In this document: positions 8,809 through 14,793 of the stretch, piece by piece
Layout of the letters: each line of letters opens with the position of its first letter
Position numbering within the stretch: the first letter of the stretch is position 1
DNA from: Pseudomonadota bacterium
GTDB taxonomy: Bacteria > Pseudomonadota > Alphaproteobacteria > Rhizobiales > Beijerinckiaceae
Assembly: GCA_023426505.1 (NCBI GenBank)
Contig: JAFAAP010000241.1
Span: 1 to 14,793, forward strand
Direction: 5' to 3'
DNA: 14,793 nucleotides
Position numbers and translations under genes: made by a program
The notes under the pieces: generated by a model
What the model was told of the DNA's origin: nothing
The model's input: the letters and a program-made list of their open reading frames with translations, nothing else
Database searches by the model: none

Positions 8809-10197
8809 CTACCCCTCCCGCCCCACCGGCCGCAGATCGCCCAGCACCGTCGGGATCAGCTCCGAGACGGTGGGGTGGATCGGGACGGCCCATTGCAGGG
8901 TCGGGTAGGCCGCGTCGGCGTTCATCATGTCGAGGATGCCGTGGATGGCCTCGTCGCCGCCGGTGCCGAGGATCGCGGCGCCGAGGATGCGCTTCGTGTC
9001 CTGATCCGCCACGATCTTCATGAAGCCCTTCGTCTCGTCCTTCTCGATGGCGCGACCGACCCGCGTCATCGGGCGCTTGGAGACGAGGAGGTTGCGGCCC
9101 GACCGGTGGGCCTCCGCCTCCGTCATCCCGACCCGGCCGAGCGGCGGGTCGATGTAGAGCGCATAGCCCGGGATCCGCGCGCTCACGCGGCGGGATGCGC
9201 CGTCGAGGAGGTTCGCGGCGACGATCTCGTAATCGTTGTAGGCCGTGTGGGTGAAGGCGCCGCGGCCGTTGCAGTCGCCGAGCGCCCAGATGCCCGGCAC
9301 ATTGGTGGCGAGGCTGTCGTCCACCTCGATGTAGCCCCGCGCGTCGCGCTTCACGCCGGCTGCGTCGAGGCCGAGATCGTCCGTGTTGGGGCGCCTGCCC
9401 ACCGCGAGCAGCACGTGCGAGCCGACCACCGTCGGTTCGCCCGAGGTGCAGTCCACGTCGACCGCGACGCCGTCCGCATGGGGCTTGAAGCCGATGCAGG
9501 TGGCATTGGTGCGCACCGCGATGCCCTCCGCCGCGAGGATGTCGCGGATGGCGTCGGACACGTCCTCGTCCTCGCGGGCGATCAGCCGCGGCCCCTTCTC
9601 TACCACGGTAACCTCGGCCCCGAAGCGGCGATGCATCTGGGCGAATTCGAGCCCGATATAGCTGCCGCCGACCACGACCAGATGCCGGGGAATGGCGTCG
9701 AGCTGCAGGACCGACGTGTTGGTGAGATAATCGACCGTCCCGACGCCCGGCATGTCGGGCACGCTGGCGCGCCCGCCCACGTTGAGGAAGATGCGCGGCG
9801 CCTTCAGCAGGGCGTCGCCGACGCGGATCGTGTCGGGTCCCTCGAAGCGCGCATGGCCCTCGATCACCGTGAGGCCATCCATGCCGCGCAGCCACGTCTC
9901 GACGTTCGTGCGCGCCTTGGACGAGACCGCATCCGCGCGGGCCTTGACCCGCTTCATGTCGATGGCGACGGGCCCTGCGGGCACGATGCCGAAATCCGCG
10001 CCGCGGCGGGCGAGATGGGCCGCATAGGCGCTCGCCACCAGGGTCTTGGTCGGCATGCAGCCGGTGTTGACGCAGGTGCCGCCGAAGAGCTTGCGCTCGA
10101 TGAGCGCGGTCTTCATGCCGGCGGCGGTGAGCCGCGCGGCGAGCGAAGGGCCGGCCTGTCCGGCGCCGACGACGATCGCGTCGAAGTCTTGCGTCAT
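8809..10197 (-). CDS. FAD-dependent pyridine nucleotide-disulfide oxidoreductase (mercuric-reductase-like)
   Basis: This 462-residue flavoprotein has an FAD-binding GAGQAG (11-16), the redox disulfide CVNTGC (C42, C47), the NAD(P)H-binding GGSYIGLEFA, and the second FAD motif ALGDCNGRGAFTHTAYNDYE. The C-terminal interface domain ends with the HPTVSE His-Glu pair that acts as catalytic base in the family. It resembles MerA and RclA-type reductases. It lacks the N-terminal HMA domain and C-terminal Cys pair of true mercuric reductase, and no mer genes are near, so the substrate is left open. Its ATG (10197) overlaps the stop of the upstream DUF4126 gene as ATGA, giving translational coupling. 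An in-frame upstream extension into that gene is rejected. Confidence 0.92.
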   Translation of the reverse strand: MTQDFDAIVVGAGQAGPSLAARLTAAGMKTALIERKLFGGTCVNTGCMPTKTLVASAYAAHLARRGADFGIVPAGPVAIDMKRVKARADAVSSKARTNVETWLRGMDGLTVIEGHARFEGPDTIRVGDALLKAPRIFLNVGGRASVPDMPGVGTVDYLTNTSVLQLDAIPRHLVVVGGSYIGLEFAQMHRRFGAEVTVVEKGPRLIAREDEDVSDAIRDILAAEGIAVRTNATCIGFKPHADGVAVDVDCTSGEPTVVGSHVLLAVGRRPNTDDLGLDAAGVKRDARGYIEVDDSLATNVPGIWALGDCNGRGAFTHTAYNDYEIVAANLLDGASRRVSARIPGYALYIDPPLGRVGMTEAEAHRSGRNLLVSKRPMTRVGRAIEKDETKGFMKIVADQDTKRILGAAILGTGGDEAIHGILDMMNADAAYPTLQWAVPIHPTVSELIPTVLGDLRPVGREG

Positions 10198-10658
10198 GGT
10201 ATCGCTCCCACGATCAGCGCGGAACCGAGAACCGCGACCGCATCCTCGATCAGGGCGGCGGGGCGGTCCCGGCCCAACGCCTTCGCCAGCCGCGCCCGCC
10301 CGGCCGCGCCGCCCAGGGTGCCCGCAATCGCGCCGACCGCCCCGGCCGCGAGCCCGCCCCACAGCGACCCGCCCGAAGCGCCGATGGCCGCGCCCGCCAG
10401 CGCCCCCGTGACGATGCGTGTGCCGAACCCGGCCGGCTCCTTGCGGCTCGGCGTCGAGGGCAGCTTGTCGACGATCAGCTCACCGATGGCGAGAACCGTC
10501 AGGATCCAGGGCGTGGCGCGATAGCCCAGGAAGGCGAGCCAGGTGCCATCGAGGTGGAGGAGCCCGAGCGCCGCGGCCCAGCTCACGGCCGCAGGCGCCG
10601 TCATGGACCGCAGGCCCGCGACCGCGCCGGTGAGGAGCGCCAACAGAACAGAAACCAT
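10194..10658 (-). CDS. DUF4126-family membrane protein
   Basis: The 154-residue hydrophobic protein begins MVSVLLALLTGAVAGLRSMT. The GLRSMTAPA segment, the IGELIVDKLPSTPSR loop and a glycine/alanine-rich helix pair (ALAGAAIGASGGSLWGGLAAG) fit the DUF4126 family, whose function is unknown. ATG 10658 has GGAG about 8 bases upstream; codons upstream to 10715 give a basic, Ser/Arg-rich extension and are rejected. It is the first gene of a two-gene operon with the flavoprotein disulfide reductase (ATGA overlap), which suggests a shared redox or membrane-related job; this is inference. Confidence 0.85.
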   Translation of the reverse strand: MVSVLLALLTGAVAGLRSMTAPAAVSWAAALGLLHLDGTWLAFLGYRATPWILTVLAIGELIVDKLPSTPSRKEPAGFGTRIVTGALAGAAIGASGGSLWGGLAAGAVGAIAGTLGGAAGRARLAKALGRDRPAALIEDAVAVLGSALIVGAIP

Positions 10659-10710
10659 GCCGCGTCTCCGTGATCGTGCCCGGGAGGGCCGAGCGGAAGC
10701 CGATTGCGGC

Positions 10711-10726
10711 GGCATGCTAGCATGCC
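10711..10726. repeat. Perfect 16-bp palindrome
   Basis: GGCATGCTAGCATGCC is fully self-complementary, with a central CTAG. It lies 53 bases upstream of the DUF4126 start and just before the decayed IS630 sequence. It could be an operator for the DUF4126/reductase operon or a relic of insertion. No half-site similarity to a known regulator was recognised. Confidence 0.5.
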
Positions 10727-10846
10727 CGGCCGTTCTTCGAAGGGGTCAAAAGTCTATGCCGGGGCAACGGAGCATCGGGCCGCGCCGCTCAGTCCGGCCC
10801 GTCCACGCGGCAGCAGCTCGGGCGGCGGGTTGCGCCAATCGAGGGA

Positions 10847-11484
10847 GTGCTCGAGCCGCATGAGGATCTCCTCCGCAGCCTGGTTGCCGCGACGTCTGGC
10901 ATCACGCTCGCCGAGATCCAGGTTGAGTTGAAAGCCCGTGGGATCGTGGTGACTGACCTGTCCACGATCCTGCTGACCCTGCGCTGGCTCGGCCTGCGAC
11001 ACAAAAGAGGACACTCCGGGCGGCCGAGCAGGATCGGCCGGATGTAGCGCGCGAGCGCCAGCGCTGGCGCGTGTGGCAGCGCTATATGGATCCGGCCCAC
11101 TTTGTCTTCCTGGACGAGACCGGCGCATCCACCAACATGGTGCGCCGCTACGGGCGCTGCCCCAGAGGCCAGCGGCTGGTAGACGCCACGCCGTGGGGCC
11201 ACTGGAAGATCACCACCTTTGTGGCCGGCCTGCGCGCCAGCGGCGTCATCGCTCCGATGGTGCTTGATGGCCCCATGACCGGTGAGGTGTTCCGGGCCTA
11301 TGTGGAGCAGGTGCTGGTGCCGGAACTCTCGCCCGGTGACGTGGTGGTGCTCGACAACCTGGCGGCTCACAAGGTGGCAGGCATCCGGGAGATGATCCAG
11401 GCCGCAGAAGCGAGCCTGCTGTACCTGCCGCCATACTCGCCCGACCTAAACCCGATCGAGATCGGACCAACATGGAACCTCTGA
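10847..11484 (+). pseudogene. IS630-family transposase, 5' and catalytic part, frameshifted and truncated
   Basis: Frame from 10847 gives VLEPHEDLLRSLVAATSG and ITLAEIQVELKARGIVV, the second helix-turn-helix of IS630 transposases, up to GLRHK (11005). The following KRTLRAAEQDRPDVARERQRW is in the -1 frame, so one A appears lost from an A-run (AAAAG, 11003-11007), or a -1 slip is needed. The DDE domain follows: FLDETGAST (first Asp), VVLDNLAAHK (second Asp), PPYSPDLNPIE (Glu, 11458-11460). Directly after NPIE the reading runs into foreign sequence, IGPTWNL, and stops at 11484. The missing C-terminus is at 13799-13954. The first ~80-90 N-terminal residues usual in the family are not found. The copy is not expected to be active. 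Confidence 0.85.
11455..11459 (+). repeat. ATCGA direct repeat, left copy
   Basis: This is the last transposase sequence before the inserted module. It is identical to 13799-13803. Joining the two flanks with one copy gives CCG-ATC-GAA-CAG-GCA (PIEQA), the normal transposase reading. Confidence 0.65.
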
Positions 11485-11498
11485 ACGTGAGGTTCCAT
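11472..11498. repeat. 10-bp perfect hairpin at the module's left end
   Basis: ATGGAACCTC (11472-11481) pairs with GAGGTTCCAT (11489-11498) around loop TGAACGT. The loop bases belong to the CTGAACGT motif that recurs at the other edge of the module (13752-13759), where the stem is absent. It may be part of the recombinase attachment site or a leader stem-loop. Confidence 0.6.
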
Positions 11499-11558
11499 TG
11501 ACACCGCGACTGGGCCATCAGGCGCTGCGCGCCTTGGCCGTATGGGTGGCCACACGCC

Positions 11559-11744
11559 ATGACCCCGAGATCGACAACCATCCACTGGCAGGATCTGCCG
11601 CCCGACCGGCGCCGGCGCCTGGTGGTGCTGATCGGCAACCTTATCCGCCAGTCTCTGGCCGCCACACAGGAGGCGGCTCATGAGCCCGGATCCCGATATC
11701 CTTGCTCCGACACTCTCCGACAAAATCCGGGCCCGCCATTGTGA
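11559..11744 (+). CDS. Small basic protein preceding the recombinase (61 aa)
   Basis: The core is TIHWQDLPPDRRRRLVVLIG and NLIRQSLAATQEAAHEP: a WxxLP start, an Arg cluster and an amphipathic helix. I recall similar short proteins before large recombinases in related bacteria but cannot name a family. Third codon positions are GC-rich from residue 7 on, supporting coding. It overlaps the recombinase start by 65 bases, and the recombinase RBS (AGGAGG, 11668-11673) lies inside it, so the two may be translationally coupled. It could be a recombinase accessory or regulatory factor; this is inference. No strong RBS of its own is visible. Confidence 0.55.
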   Translation: MTPRSTTIHWQDLPPDRRRRLVVLIGNLIRQSLAATQEAAHEPGSRYPCSDTLRQNPGPPL

Positions 11745-13755
11745 CCGCCAGGCGGTCGTCTATGTCCGCCAGTCCACCCTGCGGCAGATCGAGCACAACC
11801 GGGAATCCACCCGCCTACAATATGCCCTGACCGATCGCGCCTGCCAGCTCGGCTGGCGGCCCGAGCAGATCGTGGTCATCGATGACGATCTCGGCCGGTC
11901 CGCGGCCTCGGCCCTCGACCGGCCCGGCTTCCAGCGCCTGGTGGCCGAGGTTGGCTTTGGCCACATCGGTCTGGTGCTCGGCATCGAGGTCTCGCGCCTG
12001 GCACGCTCATGCCGCGACTGGCATCAGCTACTGGAGATGTGCGCCCTCTTCGACACTCTGATCGGCGATGCCGACGGCATCTACGACCCCAGCCTCTACA
12101 ACGATCGCCTGCTGCTCGGCCTGAAGGGCACCATGAGCGAGGCGGAGATCCACATCCTCAAGGCGCGCATGCTCGAGGGCCGCCGCGCCAAGGCTCAGCG
12201 TGGCGAATTGGTGCTGGGGCTGCCCCGCGGTTACGTGCGCAAGCCGTCCGGCGAGGTCGCGCTCGATCCCGACGAGGAAGTGCAGGAGATCATCCGTCTG
12301 GTGTTTACCCTCTTCGAGCGCAGGCGCTCGGTGAGCGGCATCCTGCGCTATCTCGTCGATCACGACATTCGCCTGCCGGATCGCATTCGCCGCGGGCCGC
12401 ACAAGGGCGAGGTGCACTGGACCCGGCCCAACGGGCAGACGCTGCGCGACATGCTGCGCAACCCGCTCTATGCCGGAGCCTATGTCTTTGGCCGGCGCAC
12501 CTATGACGGCCGCCTGCGCCGGCCCGGCCAGCCGCACAGCGGCAAACGCTTCCTGCGCGATCCAAAAGCCTGGAAGGTGCTGCACCAAGGCGCCCGTCCG
12601 GCCTACATTGATTGGGACACCTTCGAGCGGAACCAGGAGCAGATGGCCGCCAACCGCGCCCGCCACACCGGCCTTCCCCGCGGCGGCCCCGCGCTGCTCG
12701 GCGGGCTGGTGGCCTGCGGGTTATGTGGCCGGCGCATGTGCGTCACCTACAACGACGACGGCCGGGAGGCGCGCTACACCTGCAACCAGATGGCGACGAC
12801 CTACGGGGCGCCCCAGTGTCAGTCGATCAGTGCCCACCCGGTGGATGAGCAGGTCACCGCTCTGATGCTGGAGGCGCTCTCGCCCTCGGCGATTGAGGTC
12901 AGCCTGCAGGTGGCCGAGGATCTCGAGCTGGAGCGCCAGCAACGGCGGCGCCATTGGACGCAGAGGCTGGAACGCGCAGGCTACGAGGCGGATCTGGCCC
13001 GCCGGCGCTACGAGGCGGTCGACCCGTCCAACCGCTTGGTCGCCCGCACCCTGGAGCGGGACTGGGAGGCCGCGCTGGCGGCCCGCCAGACGCTGGAGAG
13101 CGAGCACCAGCGGGTCGTGGCCCGCGAGCCGGAACGGCTGACGCCGGAGGAGCAGGCGGCGGTGCACCGCTTGGCCGAGGACATTCCGGCCCTGTGGAGC
13201 GCCGCATCCACGACGGCACGCGACCGGCAGACGATCGCGCGGATCATGCTCGAACGGGTGGTGATCCATCTGCAGGGCGCGACCGAGCGGGTGGAGATTG
13301 TGTGTCACTGGGCCGGCGGCGTGGTTACCCGGCATGAGGTGATCCGCCCGGTGCGGCGGTTCGAGCAACTGGCAAACTTTGATCAGTTGCTGGCACGGGC
13401 GGTGGCGTTGCGGACGGCCGGCAGCACGGCGCAGCAGATTGCAGCCTGCCTGAATGCGGAGGGCTTTCGGCCGGCCAAGCGGAGCGCCTTCAACGCTCCG
13501 ATGATCCGGCGCCTGCTGCAGCGGCACGGGCATGGCACGACCCGGCCGATCTGGTCGGGGAAAGTGCCGCGTGCGGATGATGAGGAGATGACCCTGCAGG
13601 AGGTGGCCGAGCGGCTCGGGGCGCACCGGCAGACGGTGTACGGCTGGCTGCGGCGGGGCACCCTCAAGGGCCGGCTGGCTCAGGTGGGGACCCAACGCAT
13701 TTGGCTGGTGAAACTCGCGGATAGCCCCGGAGATCGGACCAAACCGTCGGACTGA
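11680..13755 (+). CDS. Large serine recombinase with zinc ribbon and C-terminal excisionase-like HTH
   Basis: The N-terminal resolvase domain of this 691-residue protein (about 24-165) has the catalytic YVRQST with nucleophile Ser32, the RESTRLQY arginine (R41), and EVSRLARS with the conserved active-site arginines R106 and R109. The recombinase domain follows (about 180-320, RGYVRKPSGEVALDPDE through NPLYAGAYVFGRR). A zinc ribbon uses C346, C349, C368 and probably C380. A charged coiled coil spans about 412-480. The end carries an extra MTLQEVAERLGAHRQTVYGWLRRG helix-turn-helix (637-660) of the excisionase/MerR type. All key residues are present, so it is probably active. AGGAGG precedes ATG 11680 by six bases. 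The gene stops inside the right-edge repeat region of its module. Confidence 0.93.
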   Translation: MSPDPDILAPTLSDKIRARHCDRQAVVYVRQSTLRQIEHNRESTRLQYALTDRACQLGWRPEQIVVIDDDLGRSAASALDRPGFQRLVAEVGFGHIGLVLGIEVSRLARSCRDWHQLLEMCALFDTLIGDADGIYDPSLYNDRLLLGLKGTMSEAEIHILKARMLEGRRAKAQRGELVLGLPRGYVRKPSGEVALDPDEEVQEIIRLVFTLFERRRSVSGILRYLVDHDIRLPDRIRRGPHKGEVHWTRPNGQTLRDMLRNPLYAGAYVFGRRTYDGRLRRPGQPHSGKRFLRDPKAWKVLHQGARPAYIDWDTFERNQEQMAANRARHTGLPRGGPALLGGLVACGLCGRRMCVTYNDDGREARYTCNQMATTYGAPQCQSISAHPVDEQVTALMLEALSPSAIEVSLQVAEDLELERQQRRRHWTQRLERAGYEADLARRRYEAVDPSNRLVARTLERDWEAALAARQTLESEHQRVVAREPERLTPEEQAAVHRLAEDIPALWSAASTTARDRQTIARIMLERVVIHLQGATERVEIVCHWAGGVVTRHEVIRPVRRFEQLANFDQLLARAVALRTAGSTAQQIAACLNAEGFRPAKRSAFNAPMIRRLLQRHGHGTTRPIWSGKVPRADDEEMTLQEVAERLGAHRQTVYGWLRRGTLKGRLAQVGTQRIWLVKLADSPGDRTKPSD
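13730..13742 (+). repeat. GAGATCGGACCAA direct repeat, right copy
   Basis: This is identical to 11458-11470, which spans the left junction of the module. Here it encodes residues near the recombinase C-terminus. It is followed at similar distance by CTGAACGT, as on the left. This is a candidate attachment-site sequence or a terminal direct repeat. Confidence 0.6.
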
Positions 13756-13756
13756 A

Positions 13757-13954
13757 CGTCAACAGGAAGCAGTCATTGAGAGGCATCATGGCAAAACAAT
13801 CGAACAGGCATTTGCGAAACTCAAAGCACTGCTGCGCAGGGCTGCGGCGCGGACGAAAGAAGTTCTCTGGGCCACCATTGGCGAACTGCTCGATGAGTTC
13901 TCACCCGAGGAGTGCCAGAACTATCTAACCAACAGCGGATATGAACCCGTGTAA
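13757..13954 (+). pseudogene. IS630-family transposase, C-terminal fragment
   Basis: From 13799 the frame reads IEQAFAKLKALLRRAAART, then KEVLWATIGELLDEFSPEEC and QNYLTNSGYEPV to the TAA at 13952-13954. This is the standard C-terminus of IS630 transposases and continues the fragment that ends at 11460. The preceding in-frame codons, 13757-13798 (about RQQEAVIERHHGKT), belong to the inserted module. Without the module, PIE-QAF would be contiguous. The fragment has no start codon or RBS of its own that I trust. Confidence 0.85.
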
Positions 13955-13967
13955 GTCGAAAATCCTC

Positions 13968-14384
13968 TAGGCGCGATCTTAGGAGATCATTGATTCTGTC
14001 GAAAATAGTAGAATGATCAATAATTCCACTTCTGGGCGCCCCAGGGCAGCTTTTATTGTTTAAGTAATTTGTAAGATAGATTTTGCTGAGGACGCTTTCA
14101 TATCGTTTCGTATGAATACTCAGATCTTCGGGGTCGGCTGGGTAGAAGAGCAAACTTGGGCCTGCAGGATATAATTGAGCGAGGCGCTTTAGCTCCGTCA
14201 GAAGGTCCGCTAACAATTCACCGGACTGAATCCTATCTCTAACAGAGCGGACATTAAATTCGTACGTTCTTTTTAAGCTTTGGATATCAGCAGGAAATCC
14301 AAGCTGCTGCCCCTTTGCATCGAAGTACTCGTCCACAGTCATGGTTGGCGAGGTGGGTATATGAGGCCAGCGTCCTCCGATCAT
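13968..14384 (-). pseudogene. 3'-truncated gene, possible RelA/SpoT-like domain fragment
   Basis: ATG 14384 has a good RBS (CAGGAA, five bases upstream). The native part runs MTVDEYFDAKGQQLGFPADI ... AGPSLLFYPADPEDLSIHTK ... IDHSTIFDRINDLLRSRL and stops being native at TA 13968-13969. The frame then reads 49 residues through the IS630 right end, antisense to its transposase, to a stop at 13821. The DxxNDLLRSRL end and RYESVLSKIY resemble the start of a RelA/SpoT nucleotidyltransferase domain, but this is weak recall. The catalytic part would be lost, so no activity is expected. The sequence is clearly AT-richer than all neighbours, suggesting foreign origin. The remainder is not on the other side of the IS, so a deletion accompanied or followed insertion. 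Confidence 0.6.
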
Positions 14385-14616
14385 AATTCCTGCAAGTTAC
14401 ATAGCTGTGTTTCTTCGCAACCACCAGCACGTATACACTTATTTCCAACAGGGACTCCTATCAGGTTTTCTGGTCAGCGGTAATTGCACCGCACGCGCTA
14501 TAGATTCCCTCAGTTCTGAAACTCGGACCAACCGGAACAATTCACACACCCATTCCCACCACACCCATCCCCCGCTACAACTCCCCCATCTCTCCTCCCA
14601 ACGCGGATTTCGCCTC
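14385..14616. other. Intergenic region upstream of pepT
   Basis: The left half is AT-rich like the truncated gene. The right half (about 14538-14605) is almost purine-free on the plus strand (runs of CCCACC, CATCCCCC, CTCCCCCATCTCTCC). No RNA gene or clear promoter pair was recognised. The base change near 14500 may mark the edge of the acquired segment. Confidence 0.4.
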
Positions 14617-14793
14617 ATGCCCGACAGCGCCGCCGATCGTTTTCTCCGTTACGTCGTCATCGACACCCAGTCAGATCCGGAGTCTCCCACCCAGCCCTCG
14701 ACCGAGAAGCAGAAGAACCTCGGGCGGGTGCTGGTGGAGGAGCTGCTCGCCATCGGGCTCACGGACGCGCATCTGGATGAGCATGGCTATGTC
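14617..14793 (+). CDS. pepT: Peptidase T (tripeptide aminopeptidase), N-terminal part, runs off the window
   Basis: The 59 visible residues are MPDSAADRFLRYVVIDTQSD, PESPTQPSTEKQKNLGRVLV and EELLAIGLTDAHLDEHGYV. The RFLRYVxIDTQSD start, the PSTEKQ turn and the GLTDAHLDEHGYV strand are the conserved opening of PepT, a zinc-dependent M20B peptidase that removes N-terminal residues from tripeptides in the cytoplasm. The zinc-ligand residues lie beyond the window end. ATG 14617 is chosen because homology begins at once after it; the RBS is weak. The reading frame stays open to the last base with GC-rich codon use, back to the host pattern after the AT-rich island. Confidence 0.88.
   Translation, partial: MPDSAADRFLRYVVIDTQSDPESPTQPSTEKQKNLGRVLVEELLAIGLTDAHLDEHGYV

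Larger units (their letters stand above)
11460..13798 (+). mobile_element. Inserted large-serine-recombinase module (about 2.34 kb)
   Basis: The interval lies between two ATCGA copies, and its removal restores the IS630 transposase frame. It holds a 10-bp hairpin, a small basic protein and a large serine recombinase. The ends are not inverted repeats. Instead both edges share GAGATCGGACCAA (11458-11470; 13730-13742) and CTGAACGT about 22 bases further in, in the same orientation. Serine recombinases move DNA through short crossover cores rather than inverted ends, so this fits a small recombinase-encoded mobile unit. Exact ends are inferred from frame restoration and remain to be confirmed with an empty site. 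Confidence 0.68.
10847..13967 (+). mobile_element. Decayed IS630-family insertion sequence, interrupted by a serine-recombinase module
   Basis: The transposase is recognisable from 10847 to 11460 and again from 13799 to 13954. The right end is placed at 13967 because the minus-strand flanking gene loses its own sequence exactly at a TA dinucleotide (13968-13969), the IS630 target. The left end is not resolved: no inverted copy of the right end (GAGGATTTTCGACTTA on the minus strand) was found in 10659-10846, and the usual N-terminal helix-turn-helix of the transposase is absent. The element therefore seems 5'-truncated. Coordinates start at the first coding sequence I can recognise. Confidence 0.75.

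Noticed and set aside
8809..10197. Calling the reductase MerA
   Set aside because: It lacks the HMA domain and the C-terminal Cys pair, and no other mer gene is nearby.
8524..10524. 666-residue plus-strand frame opposite the flavoprotein reductase
   Set aside because: It is antisense to recognisable FAD and NAD motifs, and its composition (His, Asp, Arg, Gly) is that of a high-GC shadow.
12721..13695. Minus-strand frame opposite the recombinase
   Set aside because: It has no recognisable domain and is Pro/Arg/His-rich; the sense strand is a complete recombinase.
14280..14483. 67-residue plus-strand frame in the AT-rich island
   Set aside because: It is antisense to the truncated gene's start, which has a better RBS; it has no features of its own.
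14523..14531. Third TCGGACCAA copy, outside the module
   Set aside because: A 9-mer without the flanking GAGA or a following CTGAACGT can occur by chance; not treated as an attachment site.

Overview
The window is high-GC bacterial DNA with alphaproteobacterial character, most likely Hyphomicrobiales (Methylobacterium/Microvirga-like). Pointers are the GC-rich third codon positions, a cyclase-TolB-TPR protein typical of rhizobia-like genomes, a TakP-like TRAP binding protein, and an intergenic palindromic repeat of the GAGCATTTTTCGGCGAAGTGG type common in this order. The genus is an inference; no marker gene is present.

Layout, left to right. (1) 1-350: a terminator-like hairpin and a small unknown gene. 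(2) 350-4289: a SAM-dependent methyltransferase on the minus strand, divergent from a three-gene FecB/FecCD/FecE-type ABC importer for a ferric chelate, heme or cobamide. The AT-rich intergenic region has three TTCTAAA half-sites resembling the rhizobial iron control element (Irr box), one overlapping a perfect minus-strand TATAAT, so iron control of both units is plausible. (3) 4288-4380: a repeated palindromic intergenic element. (4) 4411-6765: an orphan Tat-exported TRAP solute-binding protein, a small CBU_0592-like membrane protein and a cupin. (5) 6919-10658, all minus strand: a class III adenylate cyclase with TolB-like and TPR regions, then upstream of it an ATGA-coupled pair made of a DUF4126 membrane protein and a mercuric-reductase-like flavoprotein disulfide reductase.

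(6) 10700-13970 is a nested mobile region. A decayed IS630-family transposase (5'-truncated, frameshifted) is split exactly after the catalytic NPIE motif by a 2.34-kb module. The module carries a small basic protein and a 691-residue large serine recombinase and is bounded by a 5-bp ATCGA repeat. Removing the module and one ATCGA restores the transposase reading frame (...NPIE-QAFAKLK...). The IS right end has in turn truncated a minus-strand gene (13968-14384) whose AT-rich sequence differs from the rest; it may be a RelA/SpoT-like fragment. (7) 14617 to the window end is the start of pepT (peptidase T).

The iron importer and methyltransferase look like one regulated locus. The nested IS630/serine-recombinase structure is the most unusual part of the window. 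There are no tRNA, rRNA or CRISPR features.
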